Notes: generated from the sequence alone by a model not told the origin. Shown: positions 51,645 through 63,349, numbered from the stretch's first letter. The stretch: DNA of 64,000 nt from Trematomus loennbergii (GCA_012861695.1 JAAOOA010000086.1:23766403-23830402), one strand, 5' to 3'. Numbers and translations: made by a program.

Positions 51645-51716
51645 GAATTTCTATGTTGAATGCGGAGTGAATTTCTTTGTTGAAAGCTGAATGAATTGTT
51701 TGTTGAAAGAGTATAA
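51645..51716. repeat. Degenerate 24-bp tandem repeat, three units
   Basis: Units begin GAATTTCTATGTTGAA, GAATTTCTTTGTTGAA and GAATTGTTTGTTGAA at a 24-bp spacing. A further diverged copy is near 51775. Confidence 0.8.
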
Positions 51717-53011
51717 CCCTGCCACCTATGAGGAAGGTCCTCTGAATTCATGCGGGACTAGATGTGTACGTGAATTGATTTGTTGAATGAAAGTTTGAAT
51801 GTGCTTTTTATTATCAGCGGTCATTTATGAGGAGATGCCTCTAAATTCTGTCGGACGATTTTAAATGTCACAACTGAATTGGGCAGTTGAAGTTACAATT
51901 TAGTGTAATAAATGTAAAACTGTGAATTGAGGTTTCATATTAGAAGATGACCACAGCATGAAATATTCTGTATGATTGTCATGTTGTAACGAGAGAAGGT
52001 AAAAACCCTGTACAAGTGTGGACCATCTTTCTTCAAATAAACTGATCCCACCCTTTGGATTGGGGTAACTTAAAAGACATCTGTGCTCTCCTCTCCTGCT
52101 TGAAAGGTAAGAAATGCACATCTGCCACACACACTTAGGTAGGGCCACACCTCATTACTGATACCAAAATCCTTCGGGATCGCTTAAACAGATTTAGCGG
52201 GTCGTCTGAATTGAAACAGCAGTTAATTGAACCTGGTTCTTCAGGAGTTAGTAGAGGTGAGACATTGCTGATCGTTGGTGGATCTGAGCCAAGCAGTAAA
52301 CTTACATGGACTCAATAACTTTTGTTAGGTCAATTAGTAGGTCTGAAATTTGCCGGAATAAATTAACAGGCCTCCTGACTTCAATAAAGTACATTTTATT
52401 AAATCTATATCATATTTAATATTGTTTGTTCACTCATGTATATTATATTATCTGCTTAAAAGCAGAGGTCTTGTAAGTGTATTGGTTTACATATAGTAGT
52501 GAATTGATGCGTTACCTTCAGTTAAAAAAGGTGAGATACCACATTTTATTAGTATCGGTACTTTAACAGTGACAGCGTTTTTAATGAAAGCCGTATTTAT
52601 CTCTGCTTCAGTGTATGTTCAGTGAGCGCTCTCTTCCATCGCCTGCAGACAGATCAGGCATATTTATCTGGAATATGCACGCTGTAAATACAAATGCACT
52701 TCCCCAACATCCATGGACTGTCCTCTAAGCAAACTAATGTAGAAAATAAGGCATTCAAGAACAGTAGCTGAGGAGCTGCGACTATACTTATGGAGGTAAT
52801 ACAGTAATAACAATAATAAACCTTTATATTTGATATGACATTGCATTACTACATCATTATTACTTTCCTTACGATAAAAGCCCGACATACTGTACACTGC
52901 ATCTTAGAAGAAACCTACATTCACTCAGAGCATTTTGCTAAGAGCCAACTCAACCAAATAGCTAACATTAGGCTACTTTTTTCTGGATGGATGTCAAAAT
53001 GTAGGTACACA
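51717..53011. other. No recognised gene
   Basis: It contains an AATAAA near 52037 and unassigned sequence to 52300 that may belong to an LTR-like element. The rest is AT-rich and unique. Confidence 0.35.
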
Positions 53012-53157
53012 TTACATGTACATTACATTATATTACATTGCATTTAGCTGATGCTTTTATCCAAAGCAACTTACAATAAGTGCATTCGACCAAGACGATA
53101 CAAACTTGAAGAAAACAGAATCATATAAGTACATCAGGTTTCATAGAGCCAAACAAT

Positions 53158-53345
53158 TTCAGTGGAGGTGTGCTGGACTTCAAATCAGAGGGTACCAAGT
53201 TGAGTCCCACTGCAGTCAGCATGTCGTTGTGTCCCTGGGCAAGACACTTCACCTCAAATTGCTCCTGTGGGGATTGTCCACAGTACTGAATGCATGTAAG
53301 TCGCTTTGGATAAAAGCGTCTAACAAATGACATGTAATGTAATGT
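53158..53345 (+). mobile_element. tRNA-derived SINE inserted in the LINE
   Basis: It keeps GGACTTCAAATCAGAGGG, a box B with one base lost (GTTGAGTCCC), the TGTCGTTGTGTCCCTGGGC body and the GTCGCTTTGGATAAAAGCG tail with ATGTA repeats. It is 5'-truncated relative to 4271. Its position inside the LINE shows it inserted after the LINE. Confidence 0.9.
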
Positions 53346-53399
53346 TAAAGTGCTACTCAACTGGCTTTAGATAAGCCAGTCCTTTGTTAGTAAATAAGT

Positions 53400-53802
53400 G
53401 CTTTGTTAGTAATTGTATTGCTCGAAGTGGAGTCGAAAGAGATGAGTTTTCAGACTGCGCCTGAAGAGTGTCAGCTATCTGCTGTCCTGATGTCAATGGG
53501 GAGCTCATTCCACCATTTGGAGCCAGGATAGCAAACCGACGTGTTTTTGCTGATGGGAACTTGGGCCCCCCTCGCAGTGCGGGTGCAGCGAGCCGTTGGC
53601 TGATGCAGAGCGGAGTGCACATGCTGGGGTGTATGGTTTAACCATGTCTTGGATGTAGCAAGGGCCAGATCCATTCACAGCATGGTACGCAAGTACCAGT
53701 GTCTTGAAGTGGATTCTAGCAGTTACTGGAAGCCAGTGAAGGGAGCGGAGGAGCGGTGTGGTGTGGGAACATGTAGGAAGGTTGAAGACCAGACGAGCCG
53801 CT
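53400..53802 (-). pseudogene. C-terminal fragment of a LINE reverse transcriptase
   Basis: Minus-strand translation gives AARLVFNLPTCSHTTPLL, then SLHWLPVTARIHFKTLVL and AYHAVNG. In shifted frames it continues with a PYTPA-like part, KWWNELPIDIRTADS and an FRRSLKTHLF-like end. This is the conserved thumb/C-terminal region of L2/CR1-type LINE proteins (motif HWLPVxxRIxFKTLxLxY). Frameshifts separate the segments, so it is dead. The polymerase core and endonuclease lie in the missing 5' part. Confidence 0.88.
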
Positions 53803-53805
53803 ACA

Positions 53806-55645
53806 CACTATGGTATAATAATTTATTCAATATACGAAGGCAAGTATCGCATCAAAGTCATTTTATCACGACACATTAACACTCGATAAAACACGATGAT
53901 GAAGTCTGGAGTGAAGTCACTCTTAATAATAAACTATTTGTTTTTTTCAATGTGGTTCTGCGGACTCGTTATCAAATGGCAGGTAGATTAAAAAGGGATA
54001 AAGACTGGAATAACTTAAAAAATAAAGCGTGCAAGCCTTTGTGTGTAATGAGGCTGACACTAGGAACCTAATAAAACCTACAATAAACACCTGATTATCA
54101 AGGAGCAGTGGTGCAACAAGTTACAAATTATAGTCATCTTTAATAGCGGCCGTAAATAGGAGGTACTTATCTAATAAATCTGTTTTTGTCTTTTTTATTT
54201 TAAAAAAGTGTAAGGCAGCAACACTAAAAGAAAAGTTTTTTAATGAGTTCTGCCAGTTAGTACAAATAATGTTCTCTAATATTCATCCTTTTTATTTACT
54301 GATTCAGTCAACTATCACAGAAACTAATATGAAATATCGGTATCAGTAAATGAATGAGTGATATTATGGAAATGTAGCTAATGATCTTCGTGGCCCACAG
54401 CGATTTCTAACTACAGATTCAGATGAAAATAAAACAGTGAACTGGACTCGGACATCTTGACTTTATTTCCTCTCAGTATGCTTCTCTTGCCAGGATGTCA
54501 GGCCCCCAGCATTCAGGGCTGCATTCTTCTTTTAAAAGCAAATACACTTTTATCCGTGCACAGGCAGGAGAAGCAGAGAGAGAGAGAGTGAGAGTAAACA
54601 CTCACAGAATAACAGTGCAGAGGACAGTGAGGTGGGGGTGAGCGAGTGGAAAGAGAGAGCCACTTTAACTGTTTGGGATTAGAAATAAAATATATTACTC
54701 TCAAAAAATGAAGCACATTATTGAATGGGCTTATGCATTCACAGATGAGAACTCCACAAGCAGCATGAAATATGTATCAGCCTGAGATATGGTTTTCTCT
54801 CAGAATAATAATCAGCTCTGTGGACAGCACGGAGCAGTGAAGACAAAATCAAATTCCACAGCCACCCGCAGACACAAAGTAAGCCTCGGCCGCTACTGGC
54901 TCCATCCGGGGGGAGGTCTGAATTATGTTCCAGGGCACTAAGTTCATGCAAGCTAGACAAAGTTGTCACTGTAATATCAACTGCGAGTCTCCAGCGACGT
55001 CATGCTAGTTAAACTGTCAGAAACTGTGTGAGTGCATAGAGAGCACTAAGACAAATATTTCTGGGATGACTTACTGGAAAATGTCTGCGTTTTTTTCTGT
55101 TTGTCTTCATGTGTTGCCGGGCCTTCACTGGTGGTGTTTTCAAAAGACTTGTAAATATTGCCACTTTGTGATAGAAAACTTAACAGTGATATTCTTGCAA
55201 TCTCCCAGATATTATGTCATCTGATAGAACAATGCTATTCAAGCATCAGAGTCACGTTGAGTTGGAAATAACATGAAGTATCAACTGTTGGCAGTTAATC
55301 AACATTTGAAGGCAGCATGTTAATAGCTTTCTTTTGCTTTTCAGGCTGAGATAATCGGCAGAAATTCAGTGTACACACGATTGAATGTGTACACAGAGGG
55401 AGAAAAGCAGTACATTGTTTGAGCAGCATATATAGTTGATTTGAGGAAAACTGCCAACTGCCAACTGCCAACATGTATTCTGATGTAATCAACAAGTGAG
55501 TGTTTGGTGTAAACAAATAAATAAAAGGCTGATTCATTAAGCAATTTATTAGGACAAACAATGACTACCATTTCTCTAATAATCTTAATCAGATTACACT
55601 GAGTGGATGCATGTAAATAGCAGTGCATACTAGTTGATATTGCAC
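53806..55645. other. No recognised gene
   Basis: AT-rich unique sequence. A short triplication (CTGCCAA three times) is near 55451-55471. Small overlapping frames have no domain. Confidence 0.45.
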
Positions 55646-56118
55646 TTAAAGTGGACCTATCATGCTATATTTGAATAATATAGTGTAGGACCATACCTAT
55701 ATAAGGCATATTTATACTTTTTTTTTTTTAAATACCAAACAGATCATGCCTCATTTTGCTCAATTTGACATTTTTTAGCTCTGTTTTTGTAAGGGCAGAT
55801 TCTGTGAGAACAGCACCACCTACAGGCCTGGCATATGTACTACAGCGTCTCCAGCGCTTTCGAACGGCAATGGTCGTGGCTGTCTCCTCCTGATTGGTGG
55901 AGTTGGCCCAATAGCCGTAGCGCCACTGTCCTGACGTCAGGACAGTGTTCAAATCTGGATCAGTTTTTATCAGATCCGTTGCAGCCCCTTTTTTAGAGAT
56001 TTGGGTATGGAGGAAAATAGAGAGGGTTGTGTTTTCTGACACTTGGTGAGTTCCCTGGACACATATTCATGTATAAAAGACGTACAAAAGTGCATTTTGC
56101 ATGATAGGTCCCCTTTAA
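55646..56118 (-). mobile_element. TTAA-flanked piggyBac-like MITE, copy 3
   Basis: Same family and orientation as copy 2, with TTAA at 55646-55649 and 56115-56118. The 24-bp palindrome is perfect at 55924-55947 with TGACGTCA at 55932-55939. The frame 55728-56042 (minus) keeps SENTTLSIFLH, RWRRCSTYARP and the QEETA segment shared with copy 1. Confidence 0.93.
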
Positions 56119-56788
56119 GTTTTATATGTAATAAGAACCTAATCAGTACATTTTATTTGTCACACAGATTTAATGAAGACGTGGTTTTTTCATAAAAACA
56201 ATTAATGGAATTATGAAAGAATATGCGATCGTTTATATATCGTTATTGAGATATGAAATTACATTTATGGCGGTATAGGTCCAGCCATATGGTGTCGTTT
56301 TTCGAGAATCTGCTACAACAACATGTCCTGTACAACTATTTACTGACTGCAAAAAATGTTTGCCACTACCTTCAAATCATAAAAAAGTGTGTCTTACGTT
56401 AATACATTATCCATTACTACCACATCATTGAATCAAGGCTTGCTGATGTTAGTTTACCTTGGAGTTGTTCTGCTCACAAATCACTGAATGCAGAAGGAAA
56501 ATGTCAATGTTCACACAAAGGATGGAAGGTAAGAAGAAAATGTAAGTGATTTATTAAAGGATCTCATTGCGTGGGATCAAATGGCATCTAACTGAAATAT
56601 TCCCAGTTCAAACGGTGTTGAACATGAAAGAACAGCAGTTTATGGAAATGCTAGGGAAAGAAAGAAACCCTATTACTTGGAATTCAATGGCTTCTTACAT
56701 GTCAGTAGCTTCAGCAGTCACTGTCACTAAATGTCATGATATGGGTAACTGGGAAGTGAGTATTTTTCAGATCTTGACAATACAGTAG
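56119..56788. other. No recognised feature
   Basis: AT-rich unique sequence without gene signals. Confidence 0.45.
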
Positions 56789-56796
56789 AGGTAGAG

Positions 56797-57718
56797 CAGG
56801 GGTGTCCAAACTACGGCCCGGGGGCCAAATGTGGTCCATTTTGTATCGGCCCTCAGCAAATTCAAAAAGTATAATGACTTAAGTATAATAACCTTCTGCT
56901 TGTCTTATATTGTACTTCTTAAATATATATGTTCAAATATATTATACAGTATTCATGTCTTAATAAGCTCAATTTTCCAATAAATTAAGTCCATTAATGT
57001 TGAAAACATGTTCTAACAAATCTAAGTTGATAATAAAAAAGCCCAATAACACATTTACATAACAACCTTGAAATATACCCTTCATATTTCCTCTTATTAT
57101 CAGCAATCTGAAGCTTCTGTTTTAAGGAATGAGCTGCCAACACAATAAATGAAACCCTCTGGAGAGCTGTGAGCTGTTTTTTTCTTGCCACATTTTCAAG
57201 TATCAAGAATAATTTACCTACATTGGACTGATTTTTCCAACTTAAAGGTGGGGTATGTAATTTATTTCAGAAACACTTTTATATTCAATGGAATGCTCTT
57301 AACATCCCGATAGCAATGAATACATTAAATGCTTTGACAATAAATACATAAAAAAAATTCATCTGTGGAAGCCGTGGCGCTGTAAAAAGCACAACCAATC
57401 ATCTGAGCCGGCCCGGCTAAAATAACTGGATGGCCTACCTGCCTGTCAGCCTTCCATCTCGTGCAAAAACGTATCTCCTGCCCTCATTGGTCATGTGTGC
57501 GTTCGTGTGTGTTGGAGGAGGGGCTCTGTAAGGAAGTCTGAAGGAAGAGGCAGATTTTTTCGGCTGCGTAGTTTCAAATTCTAGCGCACTTGAGCTGGTT
57601 TCTCCAAAATTACATACCCCACCTTTAAGAGGCAATAAACCTCACCTCTAGTGAGTGGCCCAGCCCTTCGTATATTTTCTGTATGTGGCCCTCAGTGAAA
57701 AAAGTTTGGACACCCCTG
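56797..57718. mobile_element. hAT element, 922 bp, perfect TSD, with nested MITE
   Basis: The ends CAGGGGTGTCCAAACT and AGTTTGGACACCCCTG are perfect 16-bp inverted repeats. AGGTAGAG flanks both sides (56789-56796 and 57719-57726). Sub-terminal GGCCCTCAG motifs occur at both ends. A TTAA MITE (57242-57628) sits inside; without it the host element is about 530 bp. No transposase domain was recognised. Confidence 0.96.
57242..57628 (+). mobile_element. TTAA-flanked MITE, second family, nested copy
   Basis: TTAA bounds both sides, and the ends AAAGGTGGGGTATGTAATTT / AAATTACATACCCCACCTTT are inverted over about 20 bp. It matches 29419-29798 in opposite orientation. It lies inside the hAT at 56797-57718 and therefore inserted later. 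Confidence 0.94.
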
Positions 57719-57726
57719 AGGTAGAG

Positions 57727-57915
57727 GAATAATCAATGTGGAAGAGATTAGAAGCTGTATAGTTATCTATAATGTTCATCCAGTAACCAACATACCCCGG
57801 TTGGAATTTAATCTTTTTATATTTACTTTACTTGATTTTCAGTTTTATTGTGTTGCACTGTTGGAGGAGCCTGTGACCTAAGATTTTCATCGTCATAACT
57901 ACACTGTAGCTAGGC
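57727..57915. other. No recognised feature
   Basis: Short unique AT-rich spacer between two transposons. Confidence 0.45.
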
Positions 57916-58207
57916 CGATGGGGGGGGAGATTTGGTTTCACACCAAAAAGGATCTGGAACTAGTCCCTAGTTCGCGCAAACTTTTTCCCCCCCCAGATAG
58001 TCCCTGCTAAAGAGGTAGTACTTTCCTGCGGAGGAAATGGTTCGTGGGTGTGTCGGCCACACTAACAATTTCTGATTGGCTGGGCGAATTGCAAACCACG
58101 CCCCGTAAAACTCAGAAAAGTTTTGTGAAGCCGCCATTTTATTTGCTCGCATTAGTCCAGCGCACCAACGGAGAGAGACTAACTTATGGCAACACAAAAT
58201 AAAAAAC

Positions 58208-58348
58208 ATGGGAGCGGTGGGTGATGAGGAGGTGTCTGCGCTTCTGGCGACCCAGCAGCTTCTACTGAAGCCATTCCCCAACTCCAAAGTTTACGAGCGT
58301 TGTTCGGACACGCACACAGCTCTTATGAGGTATCTGAACAGCGTGTAA
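58208..58348 (+). pseudogene. 46-codon frame, possibly Myb/SANT-like remnant
   Basis: ATG at 58208 opens MGAVGDEEVSALLATQQ, then PNSKVYERCSDTHTALM, and stops at 58346-58348; AATAAA follows at about 58354. The pattern D-E-E-V-x-A-L-L, then N-x-K-V-Y, resembles the start of a Myb/SANT-like domain of the type used by Harbinger accessory proteins. The key tryptophan and the recognition helix are not visible. Treat as a weak hypothesis. Confidence 0.3.
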
Positions 58349-58689
58349 ATTGACAATAAAGCTGATATTTTGTACAGTGCTTTTGGTTATCTCTTTTATT
58401 TAGCACAGTCAAGACAGGCAAAATTACAATAGTGCAATAATAACAATAACGGCATCACGCTGTCCCAGGTGTGTCGTATGCATAGTAAATAGGCTCAGCA
58501 GCAGACTCACCTGAGTGCAAAGATAAATAGCAGATAAACCACTACAAAGTAAGTCTGCCATTGAACCCAAAGCAGAAGAAGAAGAAGTGACGTCAGCGGC
58601 TTCATTTGCCTAATCCTCCTCAGGGACTTATTCCAGTGAGAACGCGATCTACTAGGACAGTTCAAGGGACTAAAGAGTTCGGGGGGAAG

Positions 58690-58756
58690 AAGTACCGGGG
58701 ACAAGTACCGGGGACAAGTACCGGGGACAAGTACCGGCTAAGTACCGTCTAAGTAC
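58690..58756. repeat. 13-bp minisatellite at a transposon end
   Basis: AAGTACCGGGGAC is repeated three times, then shortened 11-bp units AAGTACCGGCT and AAGTACCGTCT, leading directly into the terminal repeat AAGTACTTGGTG. The repeats look like an expansion of a sub-terminal motif. Confidence 0.9.
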
Positions 58757-58773
58757 TTGGTGTGAAAGTGGCT

Positions 58774-60525
58774 ATTAGTAGATCAGCACCATCTGATTTA
58801 CATCTGATCTTCCACTTCCTGTTGACAGATATGAAACGTGGCTAGATCACAGTTGTTGTTTTAAGTTCTCGATACATCAGTGTTCAGAGGACCGTCTTGA
58901 CATGATGCTCAAAGTCCTTGATAATATTCCTCTTGGTTTTTACTGATGCTGAATGGTTAATGATGCGTGTTCGCTGTCACTTTCCACCGTCAAAACAAGA
59001 GGTGTGGCTAATGCTTCGCAGTATTCTCTGATCTGTGATGCTATTTGGACGGTGACAGTGACTCCTTGATGGTTTAATGCGTTTGCTCTTTTTATTTTGA
59101 CTGTCAAATCAAACTGGAGCTTTGATGTTAAAGTACTAAAAAGCTCAGTGGTTCATGAGATCAATCGTTACGATCATAACAGCACTGACATTTCTGAGAG
59201 TTACTGATTTGGGTGACAAAAAAAGTGACAGATTAGTTAGATAACTTTTGCTAACAACCCAGAAACATCACCAGGGTTTGCACAGATCCCTTTGAGAGTT
59301 TTGATGTAACACGAAAGGCATGACAGTTTCTACAAAGAGGGGATAGGAGGATTAAATAAATCACCAATAAACTTTTCCATTTCAGATATATTTTCGTGTT
59401 ATTTACAGGTCCATAATGACTTGAGTAGGTGATGCCTAAGCTCTTTATCCCGTCAATATTTAAATAACACATTGAAGCTACATGTGAAAATGTTTTTTAT
59501 TGAATGTGCTGCTCTTTACTCTCGCTTTTCCAATTATAGTCCAGCTGAAATGATACATGAGCTGGGCACAATGTCCTAAATAATGTACATTTTTCTTCCA
59601 GCCAGTACTTTTTCCATAATAAAACAGACAACAGTGCCACAAATCTAAAGAAAAATCTAAAATAAAATGTGTTGCCGTTGTAGGTTTCATTTCAAACCAG
59701 CTTTACTCAAGTATTAACAGACAGTCGCAGAAATCTCAAATCAAAGCCTTCTCATAACCTTCTCCTTTTTGTGAGAAATGGCCTGTGCGTCATCTGGTTC
59801 TACTTAACTTCTCTGAAACCTTTTTGAAACTATTGGTCATGATCTTCTCTCTGATTGCTTTATACCGGGAGCTGAAAAAAACATTTCCGACTGGATCATA
59901 TCCTATTTATTTATAGTTCCTTTTCTCCCTTTTTTCTTTAAGACGTGTGAGTTCACGAAAGCACATTTTCAGGCCTTTGTTCATGGTTACATGTTCACTC
60001 TTGGTTGAATCACCCTGTATAATTGTGCACATTAACTCAGTCATGCTGGCCTTTTTTATACATGCATGTAGAGGTTGGATTACTGTAATTATTTAAGTAT
60101 TCTGAAAGTTAAAATAGCGCAAATTGCTAGATGTTATTGTGCGTTGCATTTGTTCTAGGAAGTCAAAGATCGAGCTTGGGGTGACTCATAACCGAGTTCA
60201 AGTATATAACAATGTTGAAAATCAAGTTCTAGCCAGGTTAACTGTTTGGGAAAATACAAGTTGTCTTCTCACTATTATGGGTTTCTGATGGGCATGATAC
60301 TGTGTGTGACTTTGCACTGTGTGACCTTGCAGCTGCCTCTTCGTAGATAGGAGAAGGCAGGGCATAATTCATGTTGTTGATACCAACGAGAGGACACATA
60401 CGTTTTCTCCTCTCCTCTTTGAGGGGCAAAGAGCAACATTGCTTTTCCAGAGATGTCCCGACACCTTCCCGACACGACACCTGCTGACGCCAAAAGGATT
60501 TACCACCCTGTTTGGTACCTCCTGA
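58774..60525. other. No recognised gene
   Basis: AT-rich unique sequence. No domain-bearing frames or paired termini. Confidence 0.45.
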
Positions 60526-60533
60526 CTTTAGAC

Positions 60534-60917
60534 CAGGGATCACCAACTACATTTGTCCAAGGGCCAAAATTAATCCAAAAGACACTTTCGGGGCCAACGT
60601 TTTTTATATATATAGCCCAGAATTTTGAAGTTGTTAACCGGGGGTTAACCGCTCATGACTGTCAAGCAGACTATTCAGGCTAACGAAGGATCACTTCTTC
60701 CTAACCCTGACCCCCTGACCCCCTGACCCACGGCAGGGAAGGCTACGCAGTAGGCTGCTGCCTCTCTGTTGGACTCCGGTACTGTACATTACTCACGAGA
60801 CGTAAAAACGAACACACTAACCACTCCGCCAACGCCACAGTCACCCCCGCGCGCGGGCCGGATGAGAATGTCTGGCGGGCCGGATGTGGCCCGCGAGCCG
60901 CCAGTTGATGGTCACTG
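60534..60917. mobile_element. Non-autonomous hAT, 384 bp, perfect 8-bp TSD
   Basis: The ends CAGGGATCACCAACT and AGTTGATGGTCACTG are inverted with few mismatches. CTTTAGAC flanks both sides (60526-60533 and 60918-60925). Sub-terminal GGGCCGGATG motifs repeat at the right end, and GACCCCCT is tandemly repeated near 60709-60728. No coding domain. Confidence 0.95.
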
Positions 60918-60925
60918 CTTTAGAC

Positions 60926-62982
60926 TATATAAGCTTGATGTTACTTCCTGCTCCTTTGAGCAGCATACCTCATGTGTGTGAGTTGAACCATATCCTTTGT
61001 ATGTGACTTAACTCTGCTCCTTCTTGCAAGAATAAATTAGTACCTGATCATTGATTCTCAACCCGGTGTCGAGTGATATTTTCCTAACATTAACTTTATT
61101 AGCTGCTGTTAGCAATATTAGTAGATGACATTAAGCGTGTCCACATGACATGTCCTGATTGATTTAATGAGACATCATTTAGAAATGTGAGTATTTCCTC
61201 TTAGAAACGTTTAATTTCCAAGAGGAATGACGTCCTTCTATCAAAAGTTAAATGGTCTTGCTTTACACACTAAATATTATCCTCTTTACCACCTACACAC
61301 ATTAAAGTAGCTTGTAGTGGGGCCATTTCAATATGTCTGAAAGGTATTGAAGCAGTAAAGAGTTCCTGCTTTAATAGCACTCAAGTAACATCTTGAATAT
61401 CAACCAGCACAACACAACACTAATGATCATATACACATAAATATCACTACTACGTTTCAGTAGCATGTTTATTACACAGTCTACTTTCGAAACAAAAGTC
61501 CACCGCCCTGTAATTTATACTCTTTGTTGTTCTTTCACATGGTGCTTATTCATACTTCTCATCGCATGCAGCATTTATGTTGGATTGAGTTGGTACATTT
61601 AGCTCCGTGATTACAAACGCCTGCAAAACAGAGTGGAAGTGATGAATCTCCAGAAAGACTCAGCGTGAGTCAGTGAGTGTGTATTGTACACACGTTTCGA
61701 TGCTCCACCCTGCGCTGCAATCAATCCCTTTAATTATTCTGTCATCGCGGGAAACCAAAGCCTTCATCAAAGCCCAAAACATAGCAATCCTGACAGAGTA
61801 GAGAGCGGGGGGAATACAAGACGAGAGGAAGAGTTCAAGCTGCTGTTTAAGATGTTGCAGGTATATCTCACCTGATTAGTAACTCTCATTTTGCTTCCTG
61901 ACAGTTTTTGATAGCTTTATTGTTTAATTGAATGTGCTGACTTGACAGCTGTTATATAACTTGTATGTTTGTAATTTGCATTAATGCACATCTTGTTGAA
62001 TATATTCTCCAGCATAAGCTATTAATAATCAAACATCATTTCCAAATGGGTTTGCATCAATTCTACAGAGACAATAGTTATTCAATAATTTCAAACTATA
62101 AAAAATACATGCCTTGAAACGTTGCATATCATTCATCTGATTTTCACTCAAGGAAAATGTCCCGTTAGCTCCTAACCTCTCATGATAAATCATCACATTT
62201 AACATTGGATACTGCAATACCTAAATCTAAAACTAGATCCTAGAACAGTGCTTACCAAACATATATTACTTAAGATTTAATGTGAAGCAAAATCTTCTTT
62301 TGACCCTTCTTCGTAAGTTGTATTTCTATAAATCAAGAGTAATTTAGTCTTTGAACAGTGTTTAATTTGAGTAATTGAGGTAAAAATAAGACAAATTTCC
62401 CCCAAAAAAGCAAATATTGGAACCAAGTTTTGCAAAAAATATGAATTTTGTGTCGCAGGGTTTGATCTTCCCACAACCCATTAGATTCTTTTTGGGACAT
62501 CCAACAATCACATAGTACAAATGGTAGATAAATATAACAATTTATCTGGAGAAACCTGATTGGATAACATGTTACAGTAAAATAAACATTTCAAAATAAA
62601 ACTCAATAAAATGCATAAGGATCCAGTGTCTGTTTGACTGTTGGCTGCTCAAACCCAATCAAAACCAACCTGAAGCCAAAGGTCAAGCCGTTTTAAGTCT
62701 GGCTGTTCTTCCAATCACAGACAATTATTTTTATTTGCTACATCTTTATACTCCATTGCTCACAGCTGCACTACTGTGTGTCAAACTGACAAACAATCCC
62801 TAAACATTAACAAACCCACATGGGACCAATATCCCAACTTAAAACGTCCTTTCTTAAAATGCAACAGTTTAACTCAACTATCTTGTTCAGTTAAGAGTTC
62901 ATTAATAATCAGTGCCACTGTGCTGGACATAAAATACACACTACATGTAAATATATCTAATATGTACATATGAACCAATATG
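60926..62982. other. No recognised gene
   Basis: AT-rich unique sequence. CAGTGCTTACCAAAC at about 62247 faintly resembles a hAT end but has no partner. Confidence 0.45.
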
Positions 62983-62984
62983 TA

Positions 62985-63158
62985 CGGAAGAGGATTAGGG
63001 CAACATGAAAAAAAAAATGTGGGGATGTGAAAAAAAAAAAGTTTTATTTTTGTTTTGAGAAAAAAAGTCAGAATTCTGAGAAAAAGAGTCAAAATTCAGA
63101 TTTTTTTTTTTTCACATCCCAACATTTATTTTCTTCGTGTGGCCCTAATCCTCTTCCG
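62985..63158. mobile_element. TA-flanked hairpin MITE, 174 bp
   Basis: CGGAAGAGGATTAGGGC at the left and GCCCTAATCCTCTTCCG at the right are perfect 17-bp inverted repeats. TA flanks both sides. The interior (A-tracts; AGTCAGAATTCTGAG; T-tracts; ACATCCC/GGGGATGT) is itself largely inverted, so nearly the whole element can fold. The TA target suggests a Tc1/mariner-type origin. No coding capacity. Confidence 0.85.
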
Positions 63159-63179
63159 TAAATATGTATACATTTTATT

Positions 63180-63349
63180 TTTAATTCATTTCTTGTTTTA
63201 TAGTTGTTTTATCATTTTACATTTTTATCTTTGATTTTATGAATCTGTGTGAATCTGTGCTGTTCTGTTCTTCACCCTTACCATGTTGCTGTTAAACTAG
63301 TACTGAATGTCCCCACGGAGATTAATAAAGGTCCATCTCATCTCATCTT
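63180..63349 (+). mobile_element. LINE 3' tail with ATCTC repeats
   Basis: TGAATGTCCCCACGGAGATT, then AATAAAGG and CATCTCATCTCATC, match the typical end of fish L2/Rex-like LINEs (CCCCACGGGGATTAATAAAG followed by a short repeat). Only the 3' untranslated tail is present. Confidence 0.6.

Larger units (their letters stand above)
53012..53802 (-). mobile_element. 5'-truncated L2-like LINE with a SINE inserted
   Basis: On the minus strand this holds the C-terminal end of a reverse transcriptase ORF followed by a 3' tail (GTAAGTTGCTTTGGATAAAA, then AATGTAATATAATG) ending near 53012. The coding end starts abruptly at 53802, the usual 5' truncation from incomplete reverse transcription. A SINE in the opposite orientation (53158-53345) splits the 3' part. 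The LINE tail and the SINE tail are visibly the same sequence. Confidence 0.88.
57916..58773. mobile_element. Unresolved DNA transposon-like element
   Basis: The left part carries TTTCACACCAA (57936 region) and the right part its inverse TTGGTGTGAAAG (58759 region), as imperfect terminal repeats. Just inside, AACTAGTCCCTAG at the left parallels inverted CAAGGGACTAAAGAG at the right. The sequence is GC-richer than its surroundings, has a small open frame followed by AATAAA, a TGACGTCA octamer (58588-58595) and a 13-bp minisatellite. Exact ends and target duplication could not be fixed; PIF/Harbinger-like is a guess. Confidence 0.6.

Noticed and set aside
62247..62480. hAT element starting CAGTGCTTACCAAAC
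   Set aside because: No inverted right end or 8-bp duplication could be found downstream.
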